NCBI GenBank assembly: GCA_014237465.1
Contig: JABZFM010000014.1
Coordinates: 84,132-148,131 of the forward strand
Reading direction: 5' to 3'
From: Desulfobacteraceae bacterium
GTDB taxonomy: Bacteria > Desulfobacterota > Desulfobacteria > Desulfobacterales > Desulfosalsimonadaceae
DNA length: 64,000 bases
The translations under genes and the position numbers were made by a program. Positions 44,894 through 53,076 of the stretch are shown here, piece after piece (position 1 is the first letter of the stretch; every line of letters starts with the position of its first letter). A model generated the notes under the pieces. The model saw only the letters and a list, made by a program, of their open reading frames with translations, was not told where the DNA came from and searched no databases.

Positions 44894-46492
44894 ATGGAAA
44901 AAGGTACAACAAAAAGAGCAGACATTTCAAAAATAGTATCTGACTATTATTCAAAGTCAATAGAGGGTCATATTTCTTTTGGGACCTCAGGCCATCGGGG
45001 AACATCCAGAAACGGAACCTTTAATGACATTCATATCGCATCTATTTCGCAGGCAGTTTGCGACCACCGTAAGGCGAATAGAGTTATTGGGCCTTTGTTT
45101 TTGGGCTATGATACCCATGCGCTATCAAAGCCCGCCTTTAAAACAGCCCTGGAAGTATTTGCTGCAAATGATGTTGAGGTCGTCATCCATCAAAATTCAG
45201 AGTTTACTCCAACACCGGTCATTTCTTTCATGATCCTTGAACATAACCGACATCACCAAAACAGGCAGGCAGACGGGGTTATCCTTACTCCCTCCCACAA
45301 TCCGCCAGAATACGGGGGTTTTAAATACAATCCGCCCGATGGAGGACCGGCAGATGTCCAAATAACAGACATGATTCAAAAAAAGGCAAACCATCTATTG
45401 AGAGCCAAAAACCCTGGGATAAAACGAATATCTTATGAAAAAGCCCTTAAATCGAATGACACATATGAAAAAGATCTTATTGCTCCTTTTGTGGATTCAC
45501 TGCACAAGGTTGTGGATACAGATATTATCAGGGACGCAAAAATCAAAATAGGCATAGATCCAATGGGCGGGGCAGGTGTTCATTTCTGGGAACCCATTGC
45601 TGATAAATATGGTTTTGATATTAATGTTATTAACACTCAAACAGATTATACTTTCAGTTTTATGCCAAAAGACCATGATGGAAAAATAAGAATGGATTGC
45701 TCTTCTCCTCATGCCATGGCCAATCTGGTGAAGCTTGCCCAAAATTTTGACATTGCATGGGGGAATGACCCGGATTTTGACAGGCATGGGATTGTTTGTC
45801 CGAGCGGCCTCATGAATCCCAACCATTATCTTTCTGTGGCAATCTGGTATCTTCTTCAGAACAGGTCGTTATGGAAAACGAATTTGCGTGTAGGGAAAAC
45901 ATTGGTCAGTAGCAGCATGATTGATAAAATAGTGAATGGTATGGGACGTAAGCTTTTTGAAACACCAGTTGGATTTAAATGGTTTGTGAAAGGCCTGCTG
46001 AACGGGACTGTTGCCTTTTGCGGAGAAGAAAGTGCGGGAGCCACTTTCCTAAAAAAGGATGGTACAACCTGGACCACAGATAAAGATGGATTTTCATTAA
46101 CATTACTTGCTGCAGAAATTCTTGCCAAAACAGGTATGACTCCGGCTGAAATCTATGATGATTTATTGATACCTCATTATGGTAGTCCATATTACAAAAG
46201 GGTTGACGGCCCCATTACCGATACCCAGAAGTCAAGACTTTTGAATATGACGCCTGAATCAATAAAAGCAAATTCTTTGGCAGGCTTATCAATTAATAAT
46301 ATTTGTACTCATGCAGCAGGTAATAGTGCTCCCATTGGTGGGGTAAAGGTATCCCTTTCTGATGAATCTTGGTTTGCCATTCGTCCATCAGGCACCGAAC
46401 CGAAAATGAAATTTTATATTGAAAGTTTTGGTGGTGAGGAACGTTGGCAAAAGATCCATGATGAAGCATTAAATTTGATATTCAAAACCTGA
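44894..46492 (+). CDS. pgm: Phosphoglucomutase (alpha-D-glucose phosphate-specific)
   Basis: A 532-residue alpha-phosphohexomutase interconverting glucose 1- and 6-phosphate. Active Ser is in ILTPSHNPPEYGG, the Mg2+ loop in GNDPDFDRHG, the sugar loop in CGEESAGA, and the phosphate loop in RPSGTEPKMK. Opening FGTSGHRGTS is typical of Pgm (E. coli protein is 546 residues). The ATG follows AAAGGAA. A strong terminator follows at 46621. Its place between a plasmid initiator and an iteron origin is odd; it may be cargo or a captured host gene. Confidence 0.92.
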   Translation: MEKGTTKRADISKIVSDYYSKSIEGHISFGTSGHRGTSRNGTFNDIHIASISQAVCDHRKANRVIGPLFLGYDTHALSKPAFKTALEVFAANDVEVVIHQNSEFTPTPVISFMILEHNRHHQNRQADGVILTPSHNPPEYGGFKYNPPDGGPADVQITDMIQKKANHLLRAKNPGIKRISYEKALKSNDTYEKDLIAPFVDSLHKVVDTDIIRDAKIKIGIDPMGGAGVHFWEPIADKYGFDINVINTQTDYTFSFMPKDHDGKIRMDCSSPHAMANLVKLAQNFDIAWGNDPDFDRHGIVCPSGLMNPNHYLSVAIWYLLQNRSLWKTNLRVGKTLVSSSMIDKIVNGMGRKLFETPVGFKWFVKGLLNGTVAFCGEESAGATFLKKDGTTWTTDKDGFSLTLLAAEILAKTGMTPAEIYDDLLIPHYGSPYYKRVDGPITDTQKSRLLNMTPESIKANSLAGLSINNICTHAAGNSAPIGGVKVSLSDESWFAIRPSGTEPKMKFYIESFGGEERWQKIHDEALNLIFKT

Positions 46493-46620
46493 AATTAGGG
46501 TTCCACGAATATCTTTTTTTCAACAAATAATTGCTGACGGACAAGCCACAGATGTTCAACGTTGAGGCTGTCGAAAAAGTAAATAAATGTAGCCGGTTAA
46601 ATAAGGCAAATAAACACTAA

Positions 46621-46657
46621 AAGCTGGGACGGTGTAAAACTGCTTCCAGCTTTTTTA
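46621..46657 (+). terminator. Rho-independent terminator of pgm
   Basis: The stem AAGCTGG ... CCAGCTT is followed by TTTTTATTTT, about 130 bp after the pgm stop. Confidence 0.75.
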
Positions 46658-46791
46658 TTTTCTTACAAATGTTTATAAAAACTAATGCTTTCATTAATTA
46701 TTCAGTATATTAAAAAATATTACTCAGTTGGTCTAATGGAATGCCATCTTACTTGCCATTATACTCCAGACTTACATTATCGCAAGTGATC

Positions 46792-46985
46792 TACCTTGTT
46801 AATGGTAATCTTGACTTTCAGTTTACTGGTATTGCCACAAGATGATGTATTTAAACAATGTCAACAGGCGAAAAAAATACCGGAAAACAAGGTAGGCGAT
46901 ACCGGAAAACAAAGTTGGAAAATACCGGAAAACAAGGTAGACGATACCGGAAAACAAGGTAGGCCATTACCGGAAAACAAGGTAG
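46792..46985. repeat. Iteron array, probable replication origin (oriV)
   Basis: Five direct copies of TACCGGAAAACAAGGTAG start at 46878, 46900, 46923, 46945 and 46968, alternating 22 and 23 bp, about two helical turns. The second copy is diverged (AAAGTTGG). An inverted partial copy (CTACCTTGTT...GGTA) lies at 46792. The adjacent DNA is AT-rich. This is the classic layout of an iteron-controlled plasmid origin, presumably bound by the initiator at 39466. Confidence 0.8.
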
Positions 46986-47188
46986 GAGTAAATCACTCAA
47001 GGCACTGAATTAACATACTATTTAAAGTTCACTTGGTCAATATTTTATTCTCTAAATAAACGTTAAAAGAATATTAAAAAAACGTTAAACAGAGATAGTG
47101 GGTAAGCTGGAGATGCAAACAGGCCAGATTGCAAAAAAACGATTTGAAAAATTATTAAGAAGTGAAAGAAAAAGAAAAATTTTTTGCT

Positions 47189-48613
47189 TCAATGCAGATC
47201 AATAAATTCTACCTTTTCACCAGAATAATCATAATCCAGCTTTACTGGTTTTGTTTGTGATAATTTCAGCCAGGGTTTGTATTGAAAAAAGGCTGGCATC
47301 TTTATTTTGACAGGCAACTCAGACCCGCTTAATAAAATTCCCTCATTTTTTGACAGCATTCTTATTTTATCGGCACTTAAAAGGGGACTGGCGATAGTTT
47401 GAGCGCGTTTGTCCATAGCAGGAAATCCACCAAAGGTCGTATCATACTTTGTGATTGTCCCAAGAGATTTTTCAATATACTGGCAAGTTTCAAGATCCAA
47501 ACCAGAATAAAAAAGCTTATTGGCGCACCCTCCGGAATAAATCGCTTTGGCTGCATGTTTACCATATATAGCCTCCAGTTGGCTAAGTTCCTGCAAAATA
47601 ACATTAAGACTGCATTCTTTTTTACGAAGTACAGTACTGATTCCTTCAAAATTATTGATTTTGCCCAGGTTGCCAAATTCGTCTAAAAAGAAAAATACTG
47701 GCTGGCCTGGGGTTTTCATGCAAAATTCAAAGCAGGCTGAATAAAACAGGTTCGCCACCAGGCTGAAATATTTTATTTTGTGTTCCGGGATAATAATATA
47801 AATAATTGTCTTACCGTCCCGGAGGGATTCCAGGTCAATATTATCGGTAGCGGTCAGCCTGCCTATTTCCGGATCACTCCAGAGATCCAGAGCCGCCCTG
47901 GCGCTCGACAGGATGGAAGCGATTACCTTCGAATCCTGAGCACAAAAAGCTTTATATTCAGCAAATCCCTTTTCATCTAAATAGTTGCTCATAAATTTTT
48001 TGATATTTTCACCGTCCACGCCATAGTTGTTCAACATCCAGCGCAAGTTTGCCAGGTTTTTTACACTATCATTTTTCATATTGGAAAGAGCTGTCAGGCA
48101 AATGAACATGATATTAATGGCGGATGTGATCCAGAAGGCATCTCCCTTACCGGCAGAATTTAATCCCAAAGTAGTGGCTACCTGTTTAAGCTCCTGGTCA
48201 CTCTGAAAACGATGAAGCGGGTTGAATCGGGCACTGTGATCCGGGTCATCCGGAGCAAGCACCTGAACTTTATACCCGCGTTTTTGCATGTGACCACTCG
48301 TTAATTTAAATAATTCGCCGGAAGGGTCTGTCACAACAACATTATCGGAACATTGAAGTATATTTCCGACCACAAATCTTGTTGTTTTACCGCTCCCTGT
48401 GGGACTGACAAGACAGAGGTTTTTAAAGGAATCTTTTAACGAAAGACGATAGCCGGGCGCTAATATAAGCCCCTTATTTTTAGATCGCAGGAAAAGTTTT
48501 AATTCTGATTTATTCATCCATCTTGCATTTCCGCGTACACTGGATTTAAAGAGACCTCTCAGCCAGCGTATAGCAATCGCAATGCCATTCCCGAGTTTAT
48601 AAAGGAAAATCAT
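47189..48613 (-). CDS. Type IV coupling protein (TraG/VirD4-like)
   Basis: A 474-residue P-loop ATPase of conjugation. An N-terminal membrane-proximal segment (MIFLYKLGNGIAIAIRWLRGL) is followed by Walker A LVSPTGSGKTTRFVV, then DPSGELFKLTSGHMQKRGY, Walker B VFFFLDEFGNLG and a conserved LQELSQLEAIYG. It would dock the relaxase-DNA complex to a secretion channel. Start: ATG 48613 is used because the upstream gene ends at 48652; a TTG at 48673 would overlap it. It is shorter than full conjugative VirD4 (about 600), with a reduced membrane part. No other mating-channel genes are present, so the element is probably mobilizable rather than self-transmissible. Confidence 0.82.
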   Translation of the reverse strand: MIFLYKLGNGIAIAIRWLRGLFKSSVRGNARWMNKSELKLFLRSKNKGLILAPGYRLSLKDSFKNLCLVSPTGSGKTTRFVVGNILQCSDNVVVTDPSGELFKLTSGHMQKRGYKVQVLAPDDPDHSARFNPLHRFQSDQELKQVATTLGLNSAGKGDAFWITSAINIMFICLTALSNMKNDSVKNLANLRWMLNNYGVDGENIKKFMSNYLDEKGFAEYKAFCAQDSKVIASILSSARAALDLWSDPEIGRLTATDNIDLESLRDGKTIIYIIIPEHKIKYFSLVANLFYSACFEFCMKTPGQPVFFFLDEFGNLGKINNFEGISTVLRKKECSLNVILQELSQLEAIYGKHAAKAIYSGGCANKLFYSGLDLETCQYIEKSLGTITKYDTTFGGFPAMDKRAQTIASPLLSADKIRMLSKNEGILLSGSELPVKIKMPAFFQYKPWLKLSQTKPVKLDYDYSGEKVEFIDLH

Positions 48614-48651
48614 GGTTTGGATTTTAAAATAAAAAAATGTATTTCCATTTT

Positions 48652-48942
48652 TTAATATCCACAATCGGTACAAGTGATTTTTATGTCTTTACCGTTTCTA
48701 ATAATGATGTCGTTGCCCAGAAAATAGCCAAAAGTGATTTTGTGGCCACAATCAAGCATGAATTTTTTACCTCGCAGTTGGTGAATAATCGTCTTCAACT
48801 CATCAACACTGGCATATTCCTGCTTTTGATTGGATGTTCGGGGTTCAGCCGGTAAAATCTTAAGAAATGGTTTAAGTGAAGGAATATCTTCAGAATGCTG
48901 CGGGGATTGCTTGTTATAAACAGGGGCGCTGTATGGTTTCAT
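48652..48942 (-). CDS. Small zinc-ribbon-like hypothetical protein
   Basis: A 96-residue protein. The N-terminal half is Pro/Ser rich. The C-terminal half has a Cys/His pair set (FMLDCGHKITFGY ... IKITCTDCGY) that may bind zinc. It sits between the relaxase and coupling protein genes in one mobilization cluster. Not recognised; it may be a transfer accessory protein. Confidence 0.55.
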   Translation of the reverse strand: MKPYSAPVYNKQSPQHSEDIPSLKPFLKILPAEPRTSNQKQEYASVDELKTIIHQLRGKKFMLDCGHKITFGYFLGNDIIIRNGKDIKITCTDCGY

Positions 48943-49008
48943 GACTTTTAAAATACAGGCACATTACTTTGCCTTATTCTTATTAAAAAAGTCAATGGAT
49001 TCTGAATG

Positions 49009-49968
49009 TTAAATTTCATGCCCCCTGATCGATTGAAATTTATCCATCTGGATCTGTTTTAAAGCCTGCTGCCGTGGATTTAAAATTGCCTGAAAATCGA
49101 TAATATCAAAGATTTCCTGCCTGAAACCAAATTCTTTCCATATTTGCCGTCCTTTATCAGCTTGAATTTTTTCAAGCTCCTGCAAACGATCCAGAGCGAT
49201 TTCCCAGCGTTTTTCAGCTTCTTTGATGATATCTATTATCCCTAATGTTTTAAGCCGGTATTTTTGGCCTGTTATGCGATCCTGGATGCCCTCAGTTTTT
49301 CCTCGTTGATACAAATTCAAGTTTTCATTATTGAGCGCCCTTAAAAATTGATCTTTGCTATAGGAATTGATTAAAGCCTTATTAACTCTTTTAATAATTT
49401 TCTGTTTTTGGGATTGACGCCTGGTTCGGCGCTCCAGCTCATTTTCAGAACGGGTTTTCTTTGGTTTCTTTTTTTTTCTCACCTCCTGATAATTAATTGT
49501 TTTCAGCTCTGGATACTTTTCATTTTGATAGGTTTCCAGGTTGATTCTGAGCTGATTAAATTCCTTTCGTGAGAGGGAAAGTTTTTTTGCAGAATCCTTT
49601 AAATTTCCGCTAATCATTATATGTGCATGTGGACACTCAGTATCAAAATGAATTTTGGCATACGCTAAAGCTCCATGTGCCCTTAATTCTATCCATTTTA
49701 TCACCATATTTTGAATGATTTTCGGTGTGGCTTTTTCTTTGTCTACATCTGAAAAAGACAAAATTTCATGATAAATTTTGACACTGTTTTTGCGCAGCGG
49801 ACAGTAACGGGAATTGTTAAGGAATTCCTTTAGAATGGCTTTGGGATCGTCACGGGAACTTTCTAAATTTTGAAAAATCGGATGTGCTGCTTTTTTTTCA
49901 GGTGCATTTATATAATCTATTAATTGCCCAAAGCTTGCCGATTTGCGTGACAAACTTTTAATTATCAT
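49009..49968 (-). CDS. MobA/VirD2-type relaxase
   Basis: A 319-residue relaxase. The three-His metal motif is KIHFDTECPHAHIMISGN (His107, His114, His116). Motif I tyrosine is probably Tyr19 in FGQLIDYI. The C-terminal half is basic and coiled. It would nick at oriT and lead transfer. The gene lies 11 bp after the accessory protein gene (49980) and about 400 bp from the hairpin proposed as oriT. A longer C-terminal helicase or primase domain is absent. Confidence 0.82.
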   Translation of the reverse strand: MIIKSLSRKSASFGQLIDYINAPEKKAAHPIFQNLESSRDDPKAILKEFLNNSRYCPLRKNSVKIYHEILSFSDVDKEKATPKIIQNMVIKWIELRAHGALAYAKIHFDTECPHAHIMISGNLKDSAKKLSLSRKEFNQLRINLETYQNEKYPELKTINYQEVRKKKKPKKTRSENELERRTRRQSQKQKIIKRVNKALINSYSKDQFLRALNNENLNLYQRGKTEGIQDRITGQKYRLKTLGIIDIIKEAEKRWEIALDRLQELEKIQADKGRQIWKEFGFRQEIFDIIDFQAILNPRQQALKQIQMDKFQSIRGHEI

Positions 49969-49979
49969 AATTCAGAAAG

Positions 49980-50276
49980 TTATTTTTGATATTTCCAATA
50001 GTTTTCCAAAATATCGATATACTCAAATGCCGCTTGCTTTAAAAATGCCGTTGGTTTGGTTCCATGCTTTCCATAATGTTTCGCATACCAGACAAGCTTT
50101 TGATATTCCTCTATCGTAAATGTCGAATTTATGCGCTTTGTGGCTCTGTTATAATAGGCCACATCATAAATTCGTCTTTTACGGGCTTTTTTGCTCCTGG
50201 TAATAACTCTTATATTGTCAAGAGCACCATTTACTTTTGCTGCAGTCGTTACAGCAATGTAATAAAAATTTTTCAT
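49980..50276 (-). CDS. Mobilization accessory protein (MobC-like)
   Basis: A 98-residue basic protein, with KKARKRRIYDVAYYNRATKRINSTFTIEEYQKLVWYAKHYG, ribbon-helix-helix-like with a helical tail. Position directly upstream of the relaxase and next to an oriT-like hairpin suggests a relaxosome accessory protein. The family was not recognised with certainty. Confidence 0.55.
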   Translation of the reverse strand: MKNFYYIAVTTAAKVNGALDNIRVITRSKKARKRRIYDVAYYNRATKRINSTFTIEEYQKLVWYAKHYGKHGTKPTAFLKQAAFEYIDILENYWKYQK

Positions 50277-50340
50277 GGTAATTAAAATAAAATTTTAAAA
50301 TCACTTTTTAGAGGGTTTTAGGGAGATTTTACTCCCTTAC

Positions 50341-50404
50341 AAGTTAGCTCATTTTGTGAGCGATGAATTCCAGTTACGGCTCTGCCGTAACGGAATTCAA
50401 ACTT
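50341..50404. other. Candidate oriT: long inverted repeat
   Basis: GAATTCCAGTTACGG pairs with CCGTAACGGAATTC across a 4-5 nt loop (one bulged base). Outer AAGTT/AACTT arms extend it. It lies in the 327-bp region between the leftward mobilization genes and the rightward primase-like gene, the usual position of an origin of transfer. A transcription terminator is the alternative. Confidence 0.5.
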
Positions 50405-50603
50405 GCTAAAATAAAGTTTTGATTTATTTTGCTCACTTTTTCACCTTTCCACATCTTTTTTCCCTGGCCAGCCGAGACTTTTTTTTAGAAAAAGAGAGGT
50501 TTTAAAATACCATGAAAAATTAAAATTTTGATATCAAATTGAATTTCCAAAATATCTTTTTTAGTGCTAAATTAAAAATGATTTTATATGGTTATGGTCA
50601 ATT

Positions 50604-51746
50604 ATGAAAAAAAGACTCCGCATAGATCAAAAAAAGCTTCGGGAAATCAGAGATCACGTTGATCCATGGAAACTCTGGGCAGAGCTCCAAATTCAGAAAG
50701 ATGAGCCGAGGTCGAAACAAAATGACTGGTGGGGAATTTCACCTTTAAACCCGCATGAAAAAACCGCATCTTTTCATATGCGGGAAGATGGCTCCTGGTA
50801 TTGTTTTTCCACTGAAAAGGGAGGTGGGCCGCTGGAACTGATTCAGGAAATCATTCAAGCGGATATTTATAAAGCTGGAAAGTGGGCTTTAGATCATGGG
50901 GTGAGTGTGTTGTCTGCGAGTGATCCGGATATGAACGGAACCGCAGAAACTGAACCGGTTAAAAAGAGTTCTGAAATCAAAGAAGAGAAAAAGGAAAAGA
51001 TTAATAAACCGGTAAAACATGATTTAACGAAAATCTTGACTTATCATGATGAACTGAAAAAGCGCGGTATTAGTGAAAAGACGGCTCAATATTTAGGATG
51101 CGGTTACCTTGCACCTGCAGAAACCAAAAGCAAAGCCCTTAAAAAGATGCAGGACAGGATCGTCTTTCAAATACGCGGTATAAATATGGACAAAAATGAC
51201 GATTTAACGCCCGTTATCCTGTCTCATATTGGCAGAGCCCTTGATAATAATAAAAGTGCATCTGAGGGTAAATGGCGTTCTTACTCTGAGTTTTTTAAGA
51301 CTCTGGAGTTATATAATATCGATAAGTTGTTGTTAGACCCTGAAGCAAGAAAGCAAGCGCAAGAGGCAGGTCAAATTTTAATTGTAGAAGGGTGTTTTGA
51401 TGCAGCCAAGCTTGTTGATGCGAATATTTTAAACGTCGTAGCCACTTTTGGAAGCCACTTGGATGAAGATCAAATACCTCGTTTGAAACTAATTTTGAAC
51501 CAATTGGGAATTAAAAAATTTTTGATCTGGTACGATCGAGGGACTGAAAAAGGCAGGGAAATAGAAAAACAGAATAAGGCCATTGAACTCCTGAACAGCA
51601 AAGGGTTTAAGGCTCATGGTTTTGACTGGGATATGGAATTTGAATCTTCTGAACGTGGGGCTGTAAAGATTACTGATACAATAACAGATCCGGGAGAGTT
51701 CTCTTCAAAACAGCTGCAGTGGTTAAAAGAACAAGGAATGATTTAG
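50604..51746 (+). CDS. Plasmid primase-like protein (degenerate CHC2 plus Toprim)
   Basis: A 380-residue protein. The N-terminal 90 residues resemble a CHC2 primase zinc domain (SPLNPHEKTASFHMREDGSWYCFSTEKGGGPLELI) but three of the usual zinc ligands are missing. A linker rich in Lys and Glu follows. The C-terminal half is a Toprim domain: ILIVEGCFDAAKL (Glu) and KFLIWYDRGTEKG, in which the usual Asp-x-Asp is reduced. It probably primes plasmid replication or transfer synthesis. Start ATG 50604 has no strong site. Confidence 0.65.
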   Translation: MKKRLRIDQKKLREIRDHVDPWKLWAELQIQKDEPRSKQNDWWGISPLNPHEKTASFHMREDGSWYCFSTEKGGGPLELIQEIIQADIYKAGKWALDHGVSVLSASDPDMNGTAETEPVKKSSEIKEEKKEKINKPVKHDLTKILTYHDELKKRGISEKTAQYLGCGYLAPAETKSKALKKMQDRIVFQIRGINMDKNDDLTPVILSHIGRALDNNKSASEGKWRSYSEFFKTLELYNIDKLLLDPEARKQAQEAGQILIVEGCFDAAKLVDANILNVVATFGSHLDEDQIPRLKLILNQLGIKKFLIWYDRGTEKGREIEKQNKAIELLNSKGFKAHGFDWDMEFESSERGAVKITDTITDPGEFSSKQLQWLKEQGMI

Positions 51747-51863
51747 AAGTTTTGCCTTTCAATCAACTTAAGAAAGCACTACAATAACTACTTTGTTATT
51801 TTGCCATAGTTTTTTGAAAGTGCATTTTCAAAAATTTGAAAAATAATATATATATTTATAGTA

Positions 51864-51899
51864 TTGGAAATATTAAGAATATTCTAAATATTTTATTTC
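51864..51899. promoter_or_regulatory. Candidate partition site/operator, left copy
   Basis: A run of AATATT-centred units (GGAAATATTAAGAATATTCT and on) directly before the ParA frame. A related array lies after the partner gene at 52990. Such flanking repeats suit a centromere or autoregulatory operator. Confidence 0.45.
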
Positions 51900-51911
51900 T
51901 GTAAACAGGCA

Positions 51912-52628
51912 ATAAAACAATTAAACATTCGGGTCATTGCAGCAATTCAGACCGGCGGTGGGGAGGGGAAAACATCTTTAATAAGAGGCTGTGCTTACAG
52001 CAAAGTATTCCAGGATCAATTTAATTCAATAGGGATTGTTGAAATTGACGATCAGGGAGACACGGTTGAATTTATCAGAGACCGGGGCGCACAATCAAAA
52101 AAAGATAAAGTCAATTTTCTCTCACTGGCTGAAATTCAGCCAAATAATTTTCAAAAAGAATTAATCAAGTTTTTCCAACAAAATGAAGTTGTGCTGATAG
52201 ACTGCCCTGGCGAGGGTAAGATCGGCTTTGCAAGTCAACTGGCCATCAACTTGAGTGACTTGGTTTTAGTTCCCAATAGAACATCAAGGAAAGCCCGGCG
52301 TAATTTTTACAGACATATTTATCCTGTAATCAAAGAAGATGCACAAAAGAATAGAGAAAAATATATTATTGTACCAACATTTGTACATCCCAGAACTCAG
52401 TTGAAAACATTAAAGCAATATTTTGATGATATTTTACCGGAGGGAATTAACTGCCTTGATTCTGTTTTTTATTCCAGAAGCGTTTATGAAAATTTTGAGG
52501 AATTTGGTTTAACACTTCGCGAATATGCGCTGTCAGTAAAAAATAATAAGCGACAATTCGTACAAGCCAGAAGAGCTGTTTCTGATATGGAGACCATTTC
52601 AAAAGAGGTTTTGAAGCTTTTTAAATAA
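51912..52628 (+). CDS. ParA-like partition ATPase with apparent ATA start
   Basis: About 238 residues. The frame starts KQLNIRVIAAIQTGGGEGKTSL with a Walker A of ParA type (TGGGEGKTS); switch-like IDCPGEGKI and LVLVPNRTSRKARRN follow, matching short ParA/Soj-like ATPases. No ATG, GTG or TTG precedes Walker A in frame. The codon at the expected start is ATA (51912), after AACAGG. The first standard start is GTG 52191, which would delete the P-loop. Either ATA is used or the gene lost its start by mutation. The RHH gene follows 24 bp later. Confidence 0.65.
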   Translation: MKQLNIRVIAAIQTGGGEGKTSLIRGCAYSKVFQDQFNSIGIVEIDDQGDTVEFIRDRGAQSKKDKVNFLSLAEIQPNNFQKELIKFFQQNEVVLIDCPGEGKIGFASQLAINLSDLVLVPNRTSRKARRNFYRHIYPVIKEDAQKNREKYIIVPTFVHPRTQLKTLKQYFDDILPEGINCLDSVFYSRSVYENFEEFGLTLREYALSVKNNKRQFVQARRAVSDMETISKEVLKLFK

Positions 52629-52652
52629 TTTTTAATTTTTTTTGTTTTAAAA

Positions 52653-52979
52653 ATGGCCATACCGTTAAAAATTAGAAAACCATCAGAAGATGAAATTAAT
52701 AAAAGAGTTAAAAATTCAATAGAAGTTGCAAGCAAAAATAAATCAGCACCTCATGAATTAAAGATAATTACACAAAGAACGGGTGATGTGAGGAAGAAAG
52801 AGAAGATAGCAGGAAGGCCAGTAAAGCCTGAAAATGAAAAATTATCTGAAAAGGTTTTAATAAGTTTTACGAAGGAGGAATATACAAAACTCGATAAGCT
52901 ATCCAGGGTCAAATATGGAATTGCGATTCCTGTACCAGTTTTAATAAGAGGGTTATTAAAAGAAACAGATATTATTTAA
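52653..52979 (+). CDS. RHH partition partner (ParG-like)
   Basis: A 108-residue basic protein. The first 60 residues are disordered and Lys rich. The C-terminal 45 are a ribbon-helix-helix: KVLISFTKEEYTKLDKLSRVKYGI then VPVLIRGLLKE. The layout matches ParG/CopG-type DNA-binding partners of short ParAs. It probably binds the AATATT arrays on either side of the operon. Confidence 0.6.
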   Translation: MAIPLKIRKPSEDEINKRVKNSIEVASKNKSAPHELKIITQRTGDVRKKEKIAGRPVKPENEKLSEKVLISFTKEEYTKLDKLSRVKYGIAIPVPVLIRGLLKETDII

Positions 52980-52989
52980 AGTCAATTAT

Positions 52990-53029
52990 TTTGAATATTA
53001 AGAATATTTAAAATATTACAAATATTCAA
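52990..53029. promoter_or_regulatory. Candidate partition site/operator, right copy
   Basis: Repeats TTGAATATTAAGAATATT and ACAAATATTC share the AATATT core with 51864-51899. The array ends 50 bp before the GajA-like gene, so it could also regulate it. Confidence 0.45.
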
Positions 53030-53076
53030 AATGTGATTGTAAATTGTCCTAAAACACCACAACAAGAGGCCTTCAA

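Larger units (their letters stand above)
46493..47188. other. Intergenic: terminator and replication origin
   Basis: About 700 bp holding the pgm terminator and the iteron array. The ORF 46796-47008 is a by-product of the repeats. Confidence 0.6.

Noticed and set aside
46878..46985. Possible CRISPR array
   Set aside because: The repeats are 18 bp with 4-5 bp gaps and no unique spacers of 30 bp or so; spacing and location fit iterons.
46796..47008. 70-residue ORF with repeated PENKVG(D)-type units
   Set aside because: It is the iteron array read in one frame: the repeat period is 22-23 bp, not a multiple of 3 throughout, and there is no supported start.
48614..48673. Longer coupling-protein start (TTG 48673)
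   Set aside because: It would overlap the 3' end of the zinc-ribbon gene and lacks a ribosome binding site.
49009..50276. Full conjugation system
   Set aside because: Only relaxase, accessory and coupling proteins are present; no VirB/Tra channel components occur in the window, so self-transfer is not claimed.
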